From Gonocerus acuteangulatus (Eukaryota > Arthropoda > Insecta > Hemiptera > Coreidae), in the NCBI GenBank assembly GCA_946811695.1, contig OX328125.1, positions 102,706,176 through 102,770,175 on the forward strand: DNA of 64,000 bases, given 5' to 3'. Position 1 is the stretch's first letter; every line of letters starts with the position of its first letter. Of the stretch, positions 11,496 through 21,995 are shown in pieces. A model generated the notes under the pieces. The model made no database searches and was not told the origin of the DNA. It saw nothing but the letters and a program-made list of their open reading frames with translations. The position numbers and the translations under genes were made by a program.

Positions 11496-11822
11496 AAAAA
11501 AAAAATAAACAAATCATATGAAGTACAAGTGGTTAAATGCGTTTTCGAACGAAATTGCATGGATGAAAATAGCCTAAATGAAGGACATAGGCATGAAGTA
11601 GATTGGATGTGGTATTAGAGACTAGAAAATGAATCTGTCTGTTGATAAGGCTTAGGATGATGATAAGACAGAAGATAAAGGGAGAGATAGAGGGGGTCTG
11701 TTAGAGGGATGTCAACAGCAGACTGCATGGCTCCCATCTCTTATAGTCTACGGCTCTCTTAGGGATTTACAATGAATGTCGTGCTGCTCTCTCTTTAGCT
11801 TGTATCTCATCAAAATACAAAC
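11496..11822. other. Unrecognised
   Basis: A-rich start, then purine-rich sequence around 11640-11720. No ORF, repeat or motif is supported. Confidence 0.4.
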
Positions 11823-12032
11823 AATACATGTAATTGGGGTCTCCCGTGGTCTAGTGGCTAGCGCGCTGGATTCATAAGCGGGAGATGGTGGGTTCGATCC
11901 CCACCGGCGGCAGGAATTTTCTCATTTCAGGGCTCGCTGAGAAAATTCCTGGCTGCTCCCAGGATGTCGGCACTAATGGCCAAGATTTATCGATGCGCCG
12001 TAAAAAAAATAAAAAAAAATAATACATGTAAT
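11823..12032 (+). mobile_element. SINE1, tRNA-Glu-like head, with target duplication
   Basis: The element runs 11835-12020. It begins GGGTCTCCCGTGGTCTAGTG (A box like tRNA-Glu) and has the B box GGTTCGATCC. A stem-loop follows (GAATTTTCTCA pairing TGAGAAAATTC), then CTGCTCCCAGGATGTCGG and an A-rich tail. A perfect 12-bp duplication AATACATGTAAT flanks it at 11823-11834 and 12021-12032, proving retroposition. Other copies: 24592, 57827 and an inverted fragment at 45089. Confidence 0.92.
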
Positions 12033-12084
12033 AATGCACATAACAATTTGGGGGTCATTTTCAAAGTGGTTTTTGGTACCGAGT

Positions 12085-12257
12085 TGTATGAGACCACTCC
12101 CAATTCGATAGAATAATTATTTCGGAAGAAAAACGGGTTTTATATTACGAAAAGCGTGAATAACAGCAATTATTTAATTTCAAAAAGTCATATTTTACTC
12201 AATATGTTGAGATATGTATACTTAAAAATGTATATTCTAGTGCTGAGTTGAGTAAGT
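12085..12257 (-). repeat. F-element interior, left of LINE insertion
   Basis: Inverted match to 33990-34160 within element F: GAGACCACT(C/A)CCAATTC, ATAGAATAATTATTT, GTGAA(T/A)AACAGCAA. The match resumes after the LINE at 14547, so the two halves are one ancestral sequence. Confidence 0.75.
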
Positions 12258-12258
12258 T

Positions 12259-14546
12259 TTTTTTTTTATTTTTTTTTATAATTTATTTATGAGCACTGAC
12301 AGCGTTTCGCCCAGGTACACATATAAAATAGAAATACATAACAACAACAAAATAGTTACAATATTACATAATTACAAATCCAATTACATTATTGTGTGTT
12401 TTAATCTAATTATACAATTAAGTTTGTGAATAACATACAGCTAAAAGTAAAATTAACTAGTAAAAAAACAGTACATTTTTAAGAAAAACTTCCTTATTTA
12501 CTTTTAAGAAAAATAGTTCCTATGTACAATATGACTATATATAATCGCAACAGTTTCTATTTACAATATAGGTTCTATGCATAATATGACAACATACATA
12601 AGAACAATAGCCCCATGTACAATCAATAGGAAGGATCCTATGTAAAATAATGATGAATAAATCACGTCATGAGTGATGTTTATAAAAAAAAAAAAAACAA
12701 AAAAAAACAACAACTTTCAACGGCGATGTTATAAGCTTAGTTTGGGTCGTCTAGACAATCAAAGACAATGAATTAAGAAAATTAAGTGGTTGTTGTAATA
12801 AATACTACACCCACATGTTGACTATTTGAGGAGTTTGGTCTGGGGTTTGTTAAATTTTGTTAAAAATATTGTTGTCTTTAAGAAAGGTAAGTATAGCGTT
12901 GATAAGGTGACTGCTATCACGGAGTAGTTCGTTCATGTCTCGTGGAATTTCCAAGTCTTGTCTCAAATTACAGTCTGTCAGTATATGTTGAACTGTGAGG
13001 TCTTTGTTACAGATTTGGCACAGTGGTTTATCAGACTTTGTCATAAGGTATTCATGAGTTATACGTGTGTGGCCTATCCTTAGTCTGGCTAACACTACTT
13101 CTTCTCGCCTTGAATCCCTGTATGACGAAGCCCAGTCGCTTACGGTCTGTTTAATTTGTCGAAGTTTGTTTTCTGTTATGCTCGACCAGTTCAGTTGCCA
13201 TTTGTCTTTTATGTCGTTTTTATTTTGCCGTGAAACTTCTTTGTGGTACAATTTAAGTTGGCCATAAGTTGGTTCCTCCGTCACAAGTTTTGCTTGTAAG
13301 TCAGCAGCCGTGCTTTGTCCTAAGTCTTTGTGTCCTGGCAGCCACCATAGTTTGATGTGCTTTCCAAATGTATGTAAATTGTGAATTTGCTCTATAATTT
13401 CTATGCATGTGGGATGTGTTGTGTACATGTTCTGTAAGCACTGGAGTGAACTCAAAGAGTTGCTACAGATGATTACATGTGGCTGGTGGGTTAATGGGAC
13501 GTTCTGTAGTGCAAGAAGGATAGCACGGAGCTCGGCTTCTAATATGCTAGAATATGGTGGTAGCTTTAAACGGAAGACGCTATCTTGGATTATAGCTGCA
13601 GATCCGACACCATTTGGCGTTTTGGACCCATCAGTGTAAAATGTTTGGCAATTTTTGTGTTTTGTAATAAATGCTTTAAAGTATTCTGTGTATAATATTG
13701 TACTGGCTGGATTTGTCTTTTTGAATTTTGTGAGTGTTAAATCTATATTATAATTTTGAGTTATCCAAGGAGGTGTTAGTGTAAGTTTGTGTGTAATAAT
13801 GTTTGGATTGCTAAGACCAAACTCCTCTTTCACTCTACGATATCTTATTATGAACGGTCGAATGTGGCCTTCTCTGCGTTCATAACCGTCAGCATGAGGG
13901 TTGTCACTTATACAAGAGGTATTGGGATACGAAATAATTTTATTATAAAATTTACTTATGAGCATAGCTCTCCTAATGTGCAATGGAGGTTCTGCTGATT
14001 CAGCATACAAACTTACTGAGAGGCTTGACCTAAAGGCACCAAGGGCTAGTCGAATTGCAGTGTTGTGTATAGGGTTTAGCATGTTCAGTGTACTGGGTTT
14101 GGCAGACGAGTATGCTACACATCCATAGTCCAGGAGTGATCTGGTATAGGATCGGTAGACGCTTAGCATTACACGTCTGTCGGCCCCCCATTTTGTATTA
14201 CCAAGGATTCTTAAAATATGTAACGATTGTTTACATCTTTTGAGAAGGTCCTTTAGGTGGGGTACCCATGTGAGGCGTCTGTCAAAGTGTAGACCTAGGA
14301 ATTTTAACACATCTGTTTGAATAACAGGTCTGTTGTTTAAGTGCAGAGTGTAGTTGGTGTTTTGTCTTTTTCTAGTAAATAAAATAGATTTCGTCTTGTT
14401 TGTCGAGAAAGTCAGTCCAATTTTCTCGGTCCAGTGTCCTAGTGAATGAATAGCGTCTTGAATTTTGTTTTGTGCTTCTTCTACTGAATGGGACGAGTAA
14501 AAAATTAATAGGTCATCAACATATAAGCCGTATGCACATCAGAACA
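12259..14546 (-). mobile_element. 5'-truncated LINE with 13-bp target duplication
   Basis: The minus-strand retrotransposon has its 3' A-rich tail at 12259-12283 (T tract on plus), a 3' UTR to about 12850, and a coding region to 14538. The 5' break lies within the RT domain. Flanks AGTTGAGTAAGTT (12246-12258) and AGTTGAATAAGTT (14547-14559) form a 13-bp target duplication with one mismatch. The paralogue at 33655-34160 is uninterrupted at this point and serves as the empty site. Retroposition by target-primed reverse transcription with 5' truncation is the simplest reading. Confidence 0.9.
12850..14538 (-). CDS. LINE ORF2 fragment: RT, RNase H, zinc knuckle
   Basis: A 562-codon open frame without internal stops, from Cys at 14538 to TAA. 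It begins at the catalytic RT motif YGLYVDDLLIFYSS, so fingers and the rest of palm are lost. The thumb follows (FLGLHFDRRLTWVPHL, DYGCVAYSSAKPS, AIRLALGAFRSS). RNase H follows with FYTDGSKT (Asp), EAEL (Glu), ICSNSLSS and WWLPGHKDLG...AADLQAK. In the third box Asn stands where relatives have the catalytic Asp (ICTDSL), so RNase H is probably inactive. The C-terminus has CQICN...HILTDC, a CCHC-type zinc knuckle, ending NNIFNKI. No natural start is present. It is the longest non-satellite ORF in the window, implying a fairly recent insertion. Confidence 0.92.
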   Translation of the reverse strand, partial: CAYGLYVDDLLIFYSSHSVEEAQNKIQDAIHSLGHWTEKIGLTFSTNKTKSILFTRKRQNTNYTLHLNNRPVIQTDVLKFLGLHFDRRLTWVPHLKDLLKRCKQSLHILRILGNTKWGADRRVMLSVYRSYTRSLLDYGCVAYSSAKPSTLNMLNPIHNTAIRLALGAFRSSLSVSLYAESAEPPLHIRRAMLISKFYNKIISYPNTSCISDNPHADGYERREGHIRPFIIRYRRVKEEFGLSNPNIITHKLTLTPPWITQNYNIDLTLTKFKKTNPASTILYTEYFKAFITKHKNCQTFYTDGSKTPNGVGSAAIIQDSVFRLKLPPYSSILEAELRAILLALQNVPLTHQPHVIICSNSLSSLQCLQNMYTTHPTCIEIIEQIHNLHTFGKHIKLWWLPGHKDLGQSTAADLQAKLVTEEPTYGQLKLYHKEVSRQNKNDIKDKWQLNWSSITENKLRQIKQTVSDWASSYRDSRREEVVLARLRIGHTRITHEYLMTKSDKPLCQICNKDLTVQHILTDCNLRQDLEIPRDMNELLRDSSHLINAILTFLKDNNIFNKI

Positions 14547-14850
14547 AGTTGAATAAGTTAACAACCAGTGGAATACTGTTAACTGTTCTCGACGTATTCC
14601 ACTTTATTACAATTTTCGTTCATGGCGGATACATTTTGACAGTTTCACACGAGCTATTAGTCGTATCTCACTGTTAATGTTAAGCTACTTGCTATCACAA
14701 ACTGTTCAAAAACTTCCTACAGAAAATAATAGTAGTAAGCTCGTTTTTCGTGAAATAATCGCATCAATTCATTTTATTAGGCTGTGCACACATACGGCCG
14801 AGTACGGCGATGAAATGTATATCATAGCAACTCCAGTTCGTGTAATTTTA
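14547..14850 (-). repeat. F-element interior, right of LINE insertion
   Basis: Inverted match to 33690-33990: CTGTTCTCGAC(G/A)TATTCC, TTGACAGTTTCACAC, AAATAATCGCATC, GAGTACGGCGATGAAA. It joins 12085-12257 when the LINE and one target copy are removed. Confidence 0.8.
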
Positions 14851-14896
14851 GGTAAAACTAAGCGGAGACCATAGCTAAGTAACACTTTGTTTTTCT

Positions 14897-14900
<4 letters not shown>

Positions 14901-14962
<62 letters not shown>
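14901..14962. repeat. Poly(A) tract, about 62 nt
   Basis: A pure A run without a recognisable retroposon head. Phe runs translated from the other strand are artefacts. It may be the tail of an unrecognised retroposon. Confidence 0.9.
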
Positions 14963-14964
<2 letters not shown>

Positions 14965-15558
14965 AGGGCTAATTGTATTTCATGATAAATATCTTGAAAA
15001 TAAACACTGAATGCTCCAAGTTCATGATACATTTTGGCGAACAAAAAATTTCTTTTAAAACCCATATATTTACATGAAACATCCTCAGTAAAACCCAATA
15101 TATTTCAACAATAAAATAATTGTCATAAAATATTGTTATGACGTAAAACGTTTAACAAAAACTGAGAGATTTCTACACGGTGAGAAAACGGTAACCAATA
15201 AGGTTTTTTTGGGATCAGAACTAGTAATAAAACAGAAAAGCAATATTAAAGCAGTATTCTAGAAGTAATTATAAATAAAAAAAAATGTAGTTCAAACGGG
15301 ATTGAAAGTGTTTAGAAGTTTTTTGTCCTACCGGCACAAAATGGGGCGAAACGACATTTCGTGCTTAATAAAAGGTATAGCCTCTAAATATTAACCGATT
15401 TCAATCCATTTTTTCAAAAATCGAAGCTAATCAAATTAAAAACAACTTTCTCCAGCCAGATTTTTGTTTTTTGTTTCCCCTGTTTATTAAATTACGTGTA
15501 AATAATTCATGAACTTTACAATTTAACATAAAATAATATTTGTTTTTTCATGTACAAT
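14963..15558. other. AT-rich, unrecognised
   Basis: No ORF above background, no repeat match within the window. It leads directly into the 203-bp array. Confidence 0.4.
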
Positions 15559-17596
15559 CAGCACTGATTTCGTTGAAATTAAACATTCAAATCCTGATTA
15601 GACTATGAAAAATCAAAATCTATTTTCATATCATTCGAAAATCATATTATTTTAATACACCTATGTCATTGTTGAATTAGGAAAAATGCACGTTTTGAAA
15701 ATGAGTCAGTCTGATTTTTCCCAAGTCTAATCAGGATTTGAATGTTGAATTTCAACGAAATCAGTGCTGATATTGTTGAAATTAAAAATCCTAGTCCTGA
15801 TTAGACTAGAAAAAATCAAAATCTATTTTCATATCATTCAAAAATCATATTATTTTAATACACCTATGTCATTGTTGAATTAGGGAAAATGCACGTTTTG
15901 AAAATGTGTCAGTCTGATTTTTCCCTAGTCTAATCAGGATTTGAATGTTGAATTTCAACGAAATCAGTGCTGATATTGTTGAAATTAAAAATCCTAGTCC
16001 TGATTAGACTAGAAAAAATCAAAATCTATTTTCATATCATTCAAAAATCATATTATTTTAATACACCTATGTCATTGTTGAATTAGGGAAAATGCACGTT
16101 TTGAAAATGTGTCAGTCTGATTTTTCCCTAGTCTAATCAGGATTTGAATGTTGAATTTCAACGAAATCAGTGCTGATATTGTTGAAATTAAAAATCCCAG
16201 TCCTGATTAGACTAGAAAAAATCAAAATCTATTTTCATATCATTCAAAAATCATATTATTTTAATACACCTATGTCATTGTTGAATTAGGGAAAATGCAC
16301 GTTTTGAAAATGAGTCAGCCTGATTTTTCCCTTGTCTAATCAGGATTTGAATGTTGAATTTCAACGAAATCAGTGCTGATATTGTTGAAATATAACATCC
16401 AAATCCTGACTAGACTAGAAAAAAGCAAAATCTATTTTCATATCATTCAAAAATCATATTATTTTAATACACCTATGTCATTGTTGAATTAGGAAAAATG
16501 CACGTTTTGAAAATGTGTCAGTCTGATTTTTCCCAAGTCTAATCAGGATTTGAATGTTAAATTTCAACGAAATCAGTGCTGATATTGTTGAAATTAAAAA
16601 TCCCAGTCCTGATTAGACTAGAAAAAATCAAAATCTATTTTCATATCATTCAAAAATCATATTATTTTAATACACCTATGTCATTGTTGAATTAGGGAAA
16701 ATGCACGTTTTGAAAATGTATCAGTCTGATTTTTCCCTAGTCTAATCAGGATTTGAATGTTTAATTTCAACGAAATCAGTGCTGATATTGTTGAAATATA
16801 ACATCCAAATCCTGACTAGACTAGAAAAAAGCAAAATCTATTTTCATATCATTCACAAATCATATTATTTTAATACACCTACGTCATTGTTGAATTAGGG
16901 AAAATGCACGTTTTGAAAATGTGTCAGTCTGATTTTTCCCTAGTCTAATCAGGATTTGAATGTTTAATTTCAACGAAATCAGTGCTGATATTGTTGAAAT
17001 TAAACATCCAAATCCTGATTAGACTAGAAAAAATCAAAATCTATTTTCATATCATTCAAAAATCATGTTATTTTAATACACCTACGTCATTGTTGAATTA
17101 GGGAAAATGCACGTTTTGAAAATGTGTCAGTCTGATTTTTCCCTAGTCTAATCAGGATTTGAATGTTTAATTTCAACGAAATCAGTGCTGATATTGTTGA
17201 AATTAAACATCCAAATCCTGATTAGACTAGAAAAAATCAAAATCTATTTTCATATCATTCAAAAATCATGTTATTTTAATACACCTATTTCATTGTTGAA
17301 TTAGGAAAAATACACGTTTTGAAAATGAGTCAGCCTGATTTTTCCCAAGTCTAATCAGGATTTGAATGTTGAATTTCAACGAAATCAGTGCTGATATTGT
17401 TGAAATTAAACATCCAAATCCTGATTAGACTAGAAAAAATCAAAATCTATTTTCATATCATTCAAAAATCATGTTATTTTAATACACCTATTTCATTGTT
17501 GAATTAGGAAAAATACACGTTTTGAAAATGAGTCAGTCTGATTTTTCCCAAGTCTAATCAGGATTTGAATGTTGAATTTCAACGAAATCAGTGCTG
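15559..17596. repeat. 203-bp hairpin satellite, 10 copies, TIR-bounded
   Basis: GCTGATATTGTTG recurs every 203 bp (15766, 15969, 16172 ... 17390). Within each unit CCTGATTAGACTAG and CTAGTCTAATCAGG are inverted arms separated by about 110 nt, so each unit can form a hairpin. The array begins CAGCACTGATTTCGTTGAAA and ends with its inverse TTTCAACGAAATCAGTGCTG. That is, the outer ends are a TIR while the internal junctions keep only one intact copy. It looks like a MITE amplified in tandem. Units differ by few substitutions. Confidence 0.95.
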
Positions 17597-18130
17597 ATAA
17601 TCAGTTAGATGTCAAATAAAAGATTATTTTATGTTCAACTGTGAAAGTTCCATACTTATTTACACGTTATATAATAAACAAGGTAAACAAAAAACAAAAA
17701 TCTTGCTAGAAGAAGTTGTTCTAAATTTTATTAGCTTTCGTGTTTTAAAAAAAAATCGTGGAAATCGGTTATGATTTAGAGGCTGTAGCTTTTTCTGAAA
17801 CATGAAATTTCGTTTGGCCCTACTGTACTGAGTGATATTATATTTCCTAGGCGCCTTAAATTCTAATGTATTGTAAGTCAATGATATCCAAAAAGCAAAA
17901 GTAATATCAACTATGATATCCGAGTAAATTTAAACCTCACATTGTTACCATTTTACAACACTTACACAAAATAAAACTTTATGACAAAATATGACACAAC
18001 CTACCGTGTATGCGTCCATGAAACGAGTGTAAATGTATGTTATGTGTGTGTGCGCGCGTGTGTGTGTATGTGTTGCGTGTATGTGTATGGTTGTGTTAGG
18101 AGCGGCTTCAAAATTGAAAATAAAGTCTTT
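17597..18130. other. AT-rich with a GT-rich patch
   Basis: Mostly unrecognised. GTGTGTGCGCGCGTGTGTGT-type purine-pyrimidine alternation lies at about 18042-18095, which could adopt Z-DNA. The 73-codon minus ORF has no known motif. Confidence 0.4.
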
Positions 18131-18472
18131 ATATTAAATAAAGATTTTTTTCTTGCATTAAAAAAAAAATTATTATTTATTATTATCCCGATTTGTCATT
18201 GTTTATTTTCTTATATTCTATACATTAAATTATTAAATCAATTATTTGGTTTGATTTAATTATTTATTTTATTTTATATTAGTATTATTATTATTTTTTT
18301 TAATTTTAATTTTTTTTTATTTTGTGTATTTTTTATTTATTTATTTTTTTCAGAAATTGAATATACTGAATTTATTTTCTTCACCATTCATACAGTTTTT
18401 AATGATTATTTTTATGTGAGTAAATCACCTTGCCGTTGTGAAGCTCCGTGAGTAAATAAATAAATAAATTTA
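18131..18472 (+). repeat. LINE-type 3' end with (TAAA)n tail
   Basis: T-rich sequence ends GTAAATCACCTTGCCGTTGT, GAAGCTCCGTGAG, then TAAATAAATAAAT. Similar ends (ATCACC...GTT...GCTC...TAAATAAATA) lie at 30680-30732 and 32968-33010, so this is a conserved retrotransposon 3' terminus. Confidence 0.55.
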
Positions 18473-19288
18473 AACCTAACAAGTAATACCTACTCGATTT
18501 AAGAATGACGTCACAAGAGTCTTCGGACGTCATAGCTAGAGGCAAGATTAACGCTAATTGTGAACTTGCTCCCTGGACAGCGAGGAAGAAATTCACAGCG
18601 GCAACGCCCACGCCTTTATTTATAACAGCATCACCTCTTCATTACCTCCCAATGGTTTGGAAAACTTCGGGTCTTCACCGACCATTCATCAAATTATTAT
18701 CTTCCAAAATATTTTGACCTTCTCCTTGATTAATTTTCCCCTCCTAGAATTGGGTTAAACTTCTTCATTGTCCTCTTTCGGCGTAATTCTTCCTGCACTA
18801 AAAGTGGGACTGCTGCTGACGTCGGACTAATGACCTGTTCCTAAATAATCCTAAATAAAAATAAAAATATTTAAATAAATAAATAATCCGAATGAGTTCA
18901 AGGTATTTACTCATATTCCAAATTGACACAAACTAAGATATTTTGGTTATGGTTTGGGAAACGTCCGTCAAGCAGAACTTTCATTACAAACCACATTCTT
19001 CAGAAAAGCCTGCAGTGTTCACCGCATTCTAAACAACAGCTTAAAAAACGTACATAAATTCAGAATGAAAATAGACCTTTTTTTTATAATATTACATACA
19101 ACCTCAATAGCTACAGAAAGTGTTAAATCTTAATGAGTACTCTTGTCCGTAGATTACACATCATTGAACAAAAGATCTCTGAATATAATTGATATACTAA
19201 TCAAATGTTAATCTTTAAATATTAAAAATCAACTAAAATTAAAATAAATTGAATAAAAGTATTTTTAGCTCCCCTCTATTTGTTAATA
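18473..19288. other. Unrecognised
   Basis: Contains a TAAATAAATAAATAAT patch near 18870 and a less AT-rich block at 18500-18850. The overlapping 70-codon ORFs on both strands at 18500-18700 look like nothing known. Confidence 0.35.
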
Positions 19289-19409
19289 CCTTTTTTTTTT
19301 TCTTTTTTTTTTCGCAACTATGGTTATGAGCCCTAATACAGGTTATAAAATAAATACACTTCTTTTACACTATGTTGACGTTTATCTTATTTACATTTAT
19401 ACTTAAATA

Positions 19410-19450
<41 letters not shown>

Positions 19451-20248
19451 CATACATGCATGCATATACCACAAGATTCATATGAATAAAAATAATAAAT
19501 ACAAATATAAACCACAATTCATTTACAATTAAAATGCATTACAATACTAATATAAAACACAAAATAACTAAAATAAGGTACATTAGCGTAATTAAATCAG
19601 ATCTATAGGTTATTAAAGTAAACTATTAAAATCGAAAGCACAAGGAGAAGAAGGAAGATTGGCTAGATTTTTTGTATAAATTAGTGTCCTTTAAATAATG
19701 TAATATAGTGTTGATGTGTGGGCTACCTTCTGCGAGTAATGTGTGTAAGTCGTGTGGCATGAGTAAATGGTCTCGTCTTCTGCAGTCTGTGAGTATGTGT
19801 TTTATCGTCAGGGTAACATTACACAGGGAGCACACGGGTCTGTCTTGTCTTCTGCAGTCTGTCAGTATGTGTTTTATCGTCAGGGTAACATTACACAGGG
19901 AGCACACGGGTCTGTCTTGTCTTTCCATAAGTACGAATGTGTTATGAGTGATTGTCCAATTCTTAGCCTGGTCAAGACAACTTGGTCTCTTCTATTTAAA
20001 GACATATCATTATCATGCCAGACTTTGAGTTTTTAATTTCTCTTAATTTGTTGTCTGTAAGTAACCAGTGATTTAGCCAATCTTGTAATATGTGTGTATG
20101 TGCTATGTTACATAAGTCCTGTGTAGTTAATTGTCTGATGTCAATGTTTTCTTTGAAGGTAGCCTCTTTAGCGTTGTTGTCCACGTCTGTGTTTAGGCCT
20201 ATGTCTTTATGCCCCGGTATCCAAAGCATTGTAATGTTGTGTTGTTTT
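19289..20248 (-). pseudogene. 5'-truncated LINE, copy 1, duplicated zinc knuckle
   Basis: Minus-strand remnant. From 20248 it encodes KQHNITMLWIPGHKDIG of RNase H and a linker (TTQDLCNIAHTHILQDWLNH). After a frame change near 20000 comes a C-terminal domain in which RQDRPVCSLCNVTLTIKHIL is present twice in tandem. The ending HYLKDTNLYKK precedes a 3' UTR with a TA microsatellite. It ends GCTCATAACCATAGTTGCG followed by an A-rich tail (T tract 19289-19312 on plus). It is close to the copy at 26350, which shares the duplication. Confidence 0.88.
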
Positions 20249-21135
20249 AAAATTGTTTGACTCAGGAGTTGACAAACCGGCAAAACTAGATAGGAAAAGC
20301 TCATAACCTTAATCGGAAACCATTACTCCATGAGATTTATGTACCGTTGAACGAACTATGATATCAGGTAACTGGCAAAAATAATTAATTAAATCCCAAC
20401 ATGCTTCATGCGTTCAAAACTGTCGTGTTTTGGCCACAATCCCGAATTAATAACACTGCACAAGATGGGAATAAATGGTATTAAGAAAGCTTATAATTCT
20501 ACACTGTAGAACGTTGTAGAATTCCTATCTCAAGAAAAATCAAGATGCAAACACTGCAAGAAAGAACTTATACTGAAACATAATTTTCCTCCCTTTTTAA
20601 TGATTTTTTCTCCGTCATAACATGCAGTTATGTTCTTTTCATGCAAAACGTACATAATTTTTATTCAAATAGGCCTCAGGAAAATTCAAAATCTAATTTG
20701 GACTTACGTTGCTTTTGCACTCAGCTGGTTTATTGACTTGGAGAAAAAAGTTATCATACATTTAACGTTTATATCCATTCATCAGAATGATAGTAACGGT
20801 TGCTTTATCATTATAACACAAAATTCAAAAAAAATATCAAGCTCTTACAGATCTTTCTTAACCTTGAAAAAAATACAAAATCATCAGAAATCGGGGATTT
20901 AAAAAACTTTGGAGTATTCATGAGAACAATAAAATAAGTCATGGTGGCAAGAGTAGCACTGCCACCATTTTAGCACAAACGAATATAGAAAATAATTTTG
21001 TGGGGGGGGGCTGAGAGCATTTAATAATAACAATCTAGAGGAATAGTTAGGCAATTAAAACGCTATTACACCAAAAAAAAGTCTGAACTAATTGATCTTA
21101 TTTAATTTATTTTAAAGGTTTTTATGACACTTTTT
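20249..21135. other. Unrecognised
   Basis: AT-rich, with a G run at 21001. The 90-codon ORF at 20630 is low-complexity and resembles no family I know. Confidence 0.35.
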
Positions 21136-21195
21136 TCCCAATTTAGGGGGACTGCAGCCCATCAGCCCCCCCCCCTTGAATACGCCCATGCGTTT
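21136..21195. repeat. Fragment of T repeat terminus
   Basis: GGGGGACTGCAGCCC, a C run and ATACGCCCATG match the G/C-rich ends of the T repeats at 40795 and 43000-43030. Confidence 0.5.
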
Positions 21196-21995
21196 TAGCT
21201 ACTTCAGCAATGAAGGGGCTCTTTATTTTAAAGTCTACACATTTTAGGTATGCTCTCGCGGACATCCAAAGCACAATGGAAAGCCCTTCCAACCCGAAAA
21301 AAACAACGCGAAAAACAGAAAAACAGCTGTTTAAGCTGTGAAACATACGGAACGCATACGCATGATCGTTCGAGCACAAATCAATGCACTCTAGCGTTGG
21401 GTAAACAAACCACGTCAGCAACTGACACACGTTGTCTCTGTGCTCAACTTTCATAAGAAAGGTCCTGTATTTTCGGAACTACCAAATTGAACGACGTGGT
21501 TTTTGGTACGTAACATACCAAGAACATCCCAAAAATTTTTTTTTTTTTAATTTTTAGGACTAAACTCGTTTCTGCCCCCACAGATTTCATTGATACTAGA
21601 ATGGCGACAAACCAATAAACACTAGTAATAAGAAACACCAATGAATGTACTCATGAATGAGAATCATTCAGAGTATTTATAATATAGCAATTTACTTTTA
21701 ATGTTTCCCCTGTTTTTCCCCATTTTTTACAGCCCTCATACATCTACGGTGCCCGATTTTGAACATTTTAAATTAACAGTAAGTGTTCAAAACCAACGGA
21801 TAGACTATTCTTTTTGCTACAAAGAAGACGAAATATAGTTAGATGAGTCCATTGCAGAGGTAGTTGACAAGCGGCTCGCAGCCTGTTGAAGGATCTGGAG
21901 GGGGAAATAAACACGGCTATCGCTGCTATAATTAGAGAGAAAGCAAGAGAGTGGAACCAACCCTCCGTGGTGGGGGTAGTTCGATATGCCCTCCC
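21196..21995. other. Unrecognised
   Basis: Mixed sequence without recognised repeats or supported genes. The 103- and 68-codon ORFs overlap on opposite strands, and neither shows a motif. Confidence 0.35.

Noticed and set aside
14769..15098. ORFs with Phe or Lys homopolymers (also at 24719, 54681, 55580)
   Set aside because: They come from poly(A)/poly(T) tracts; flanking residues match nothing.
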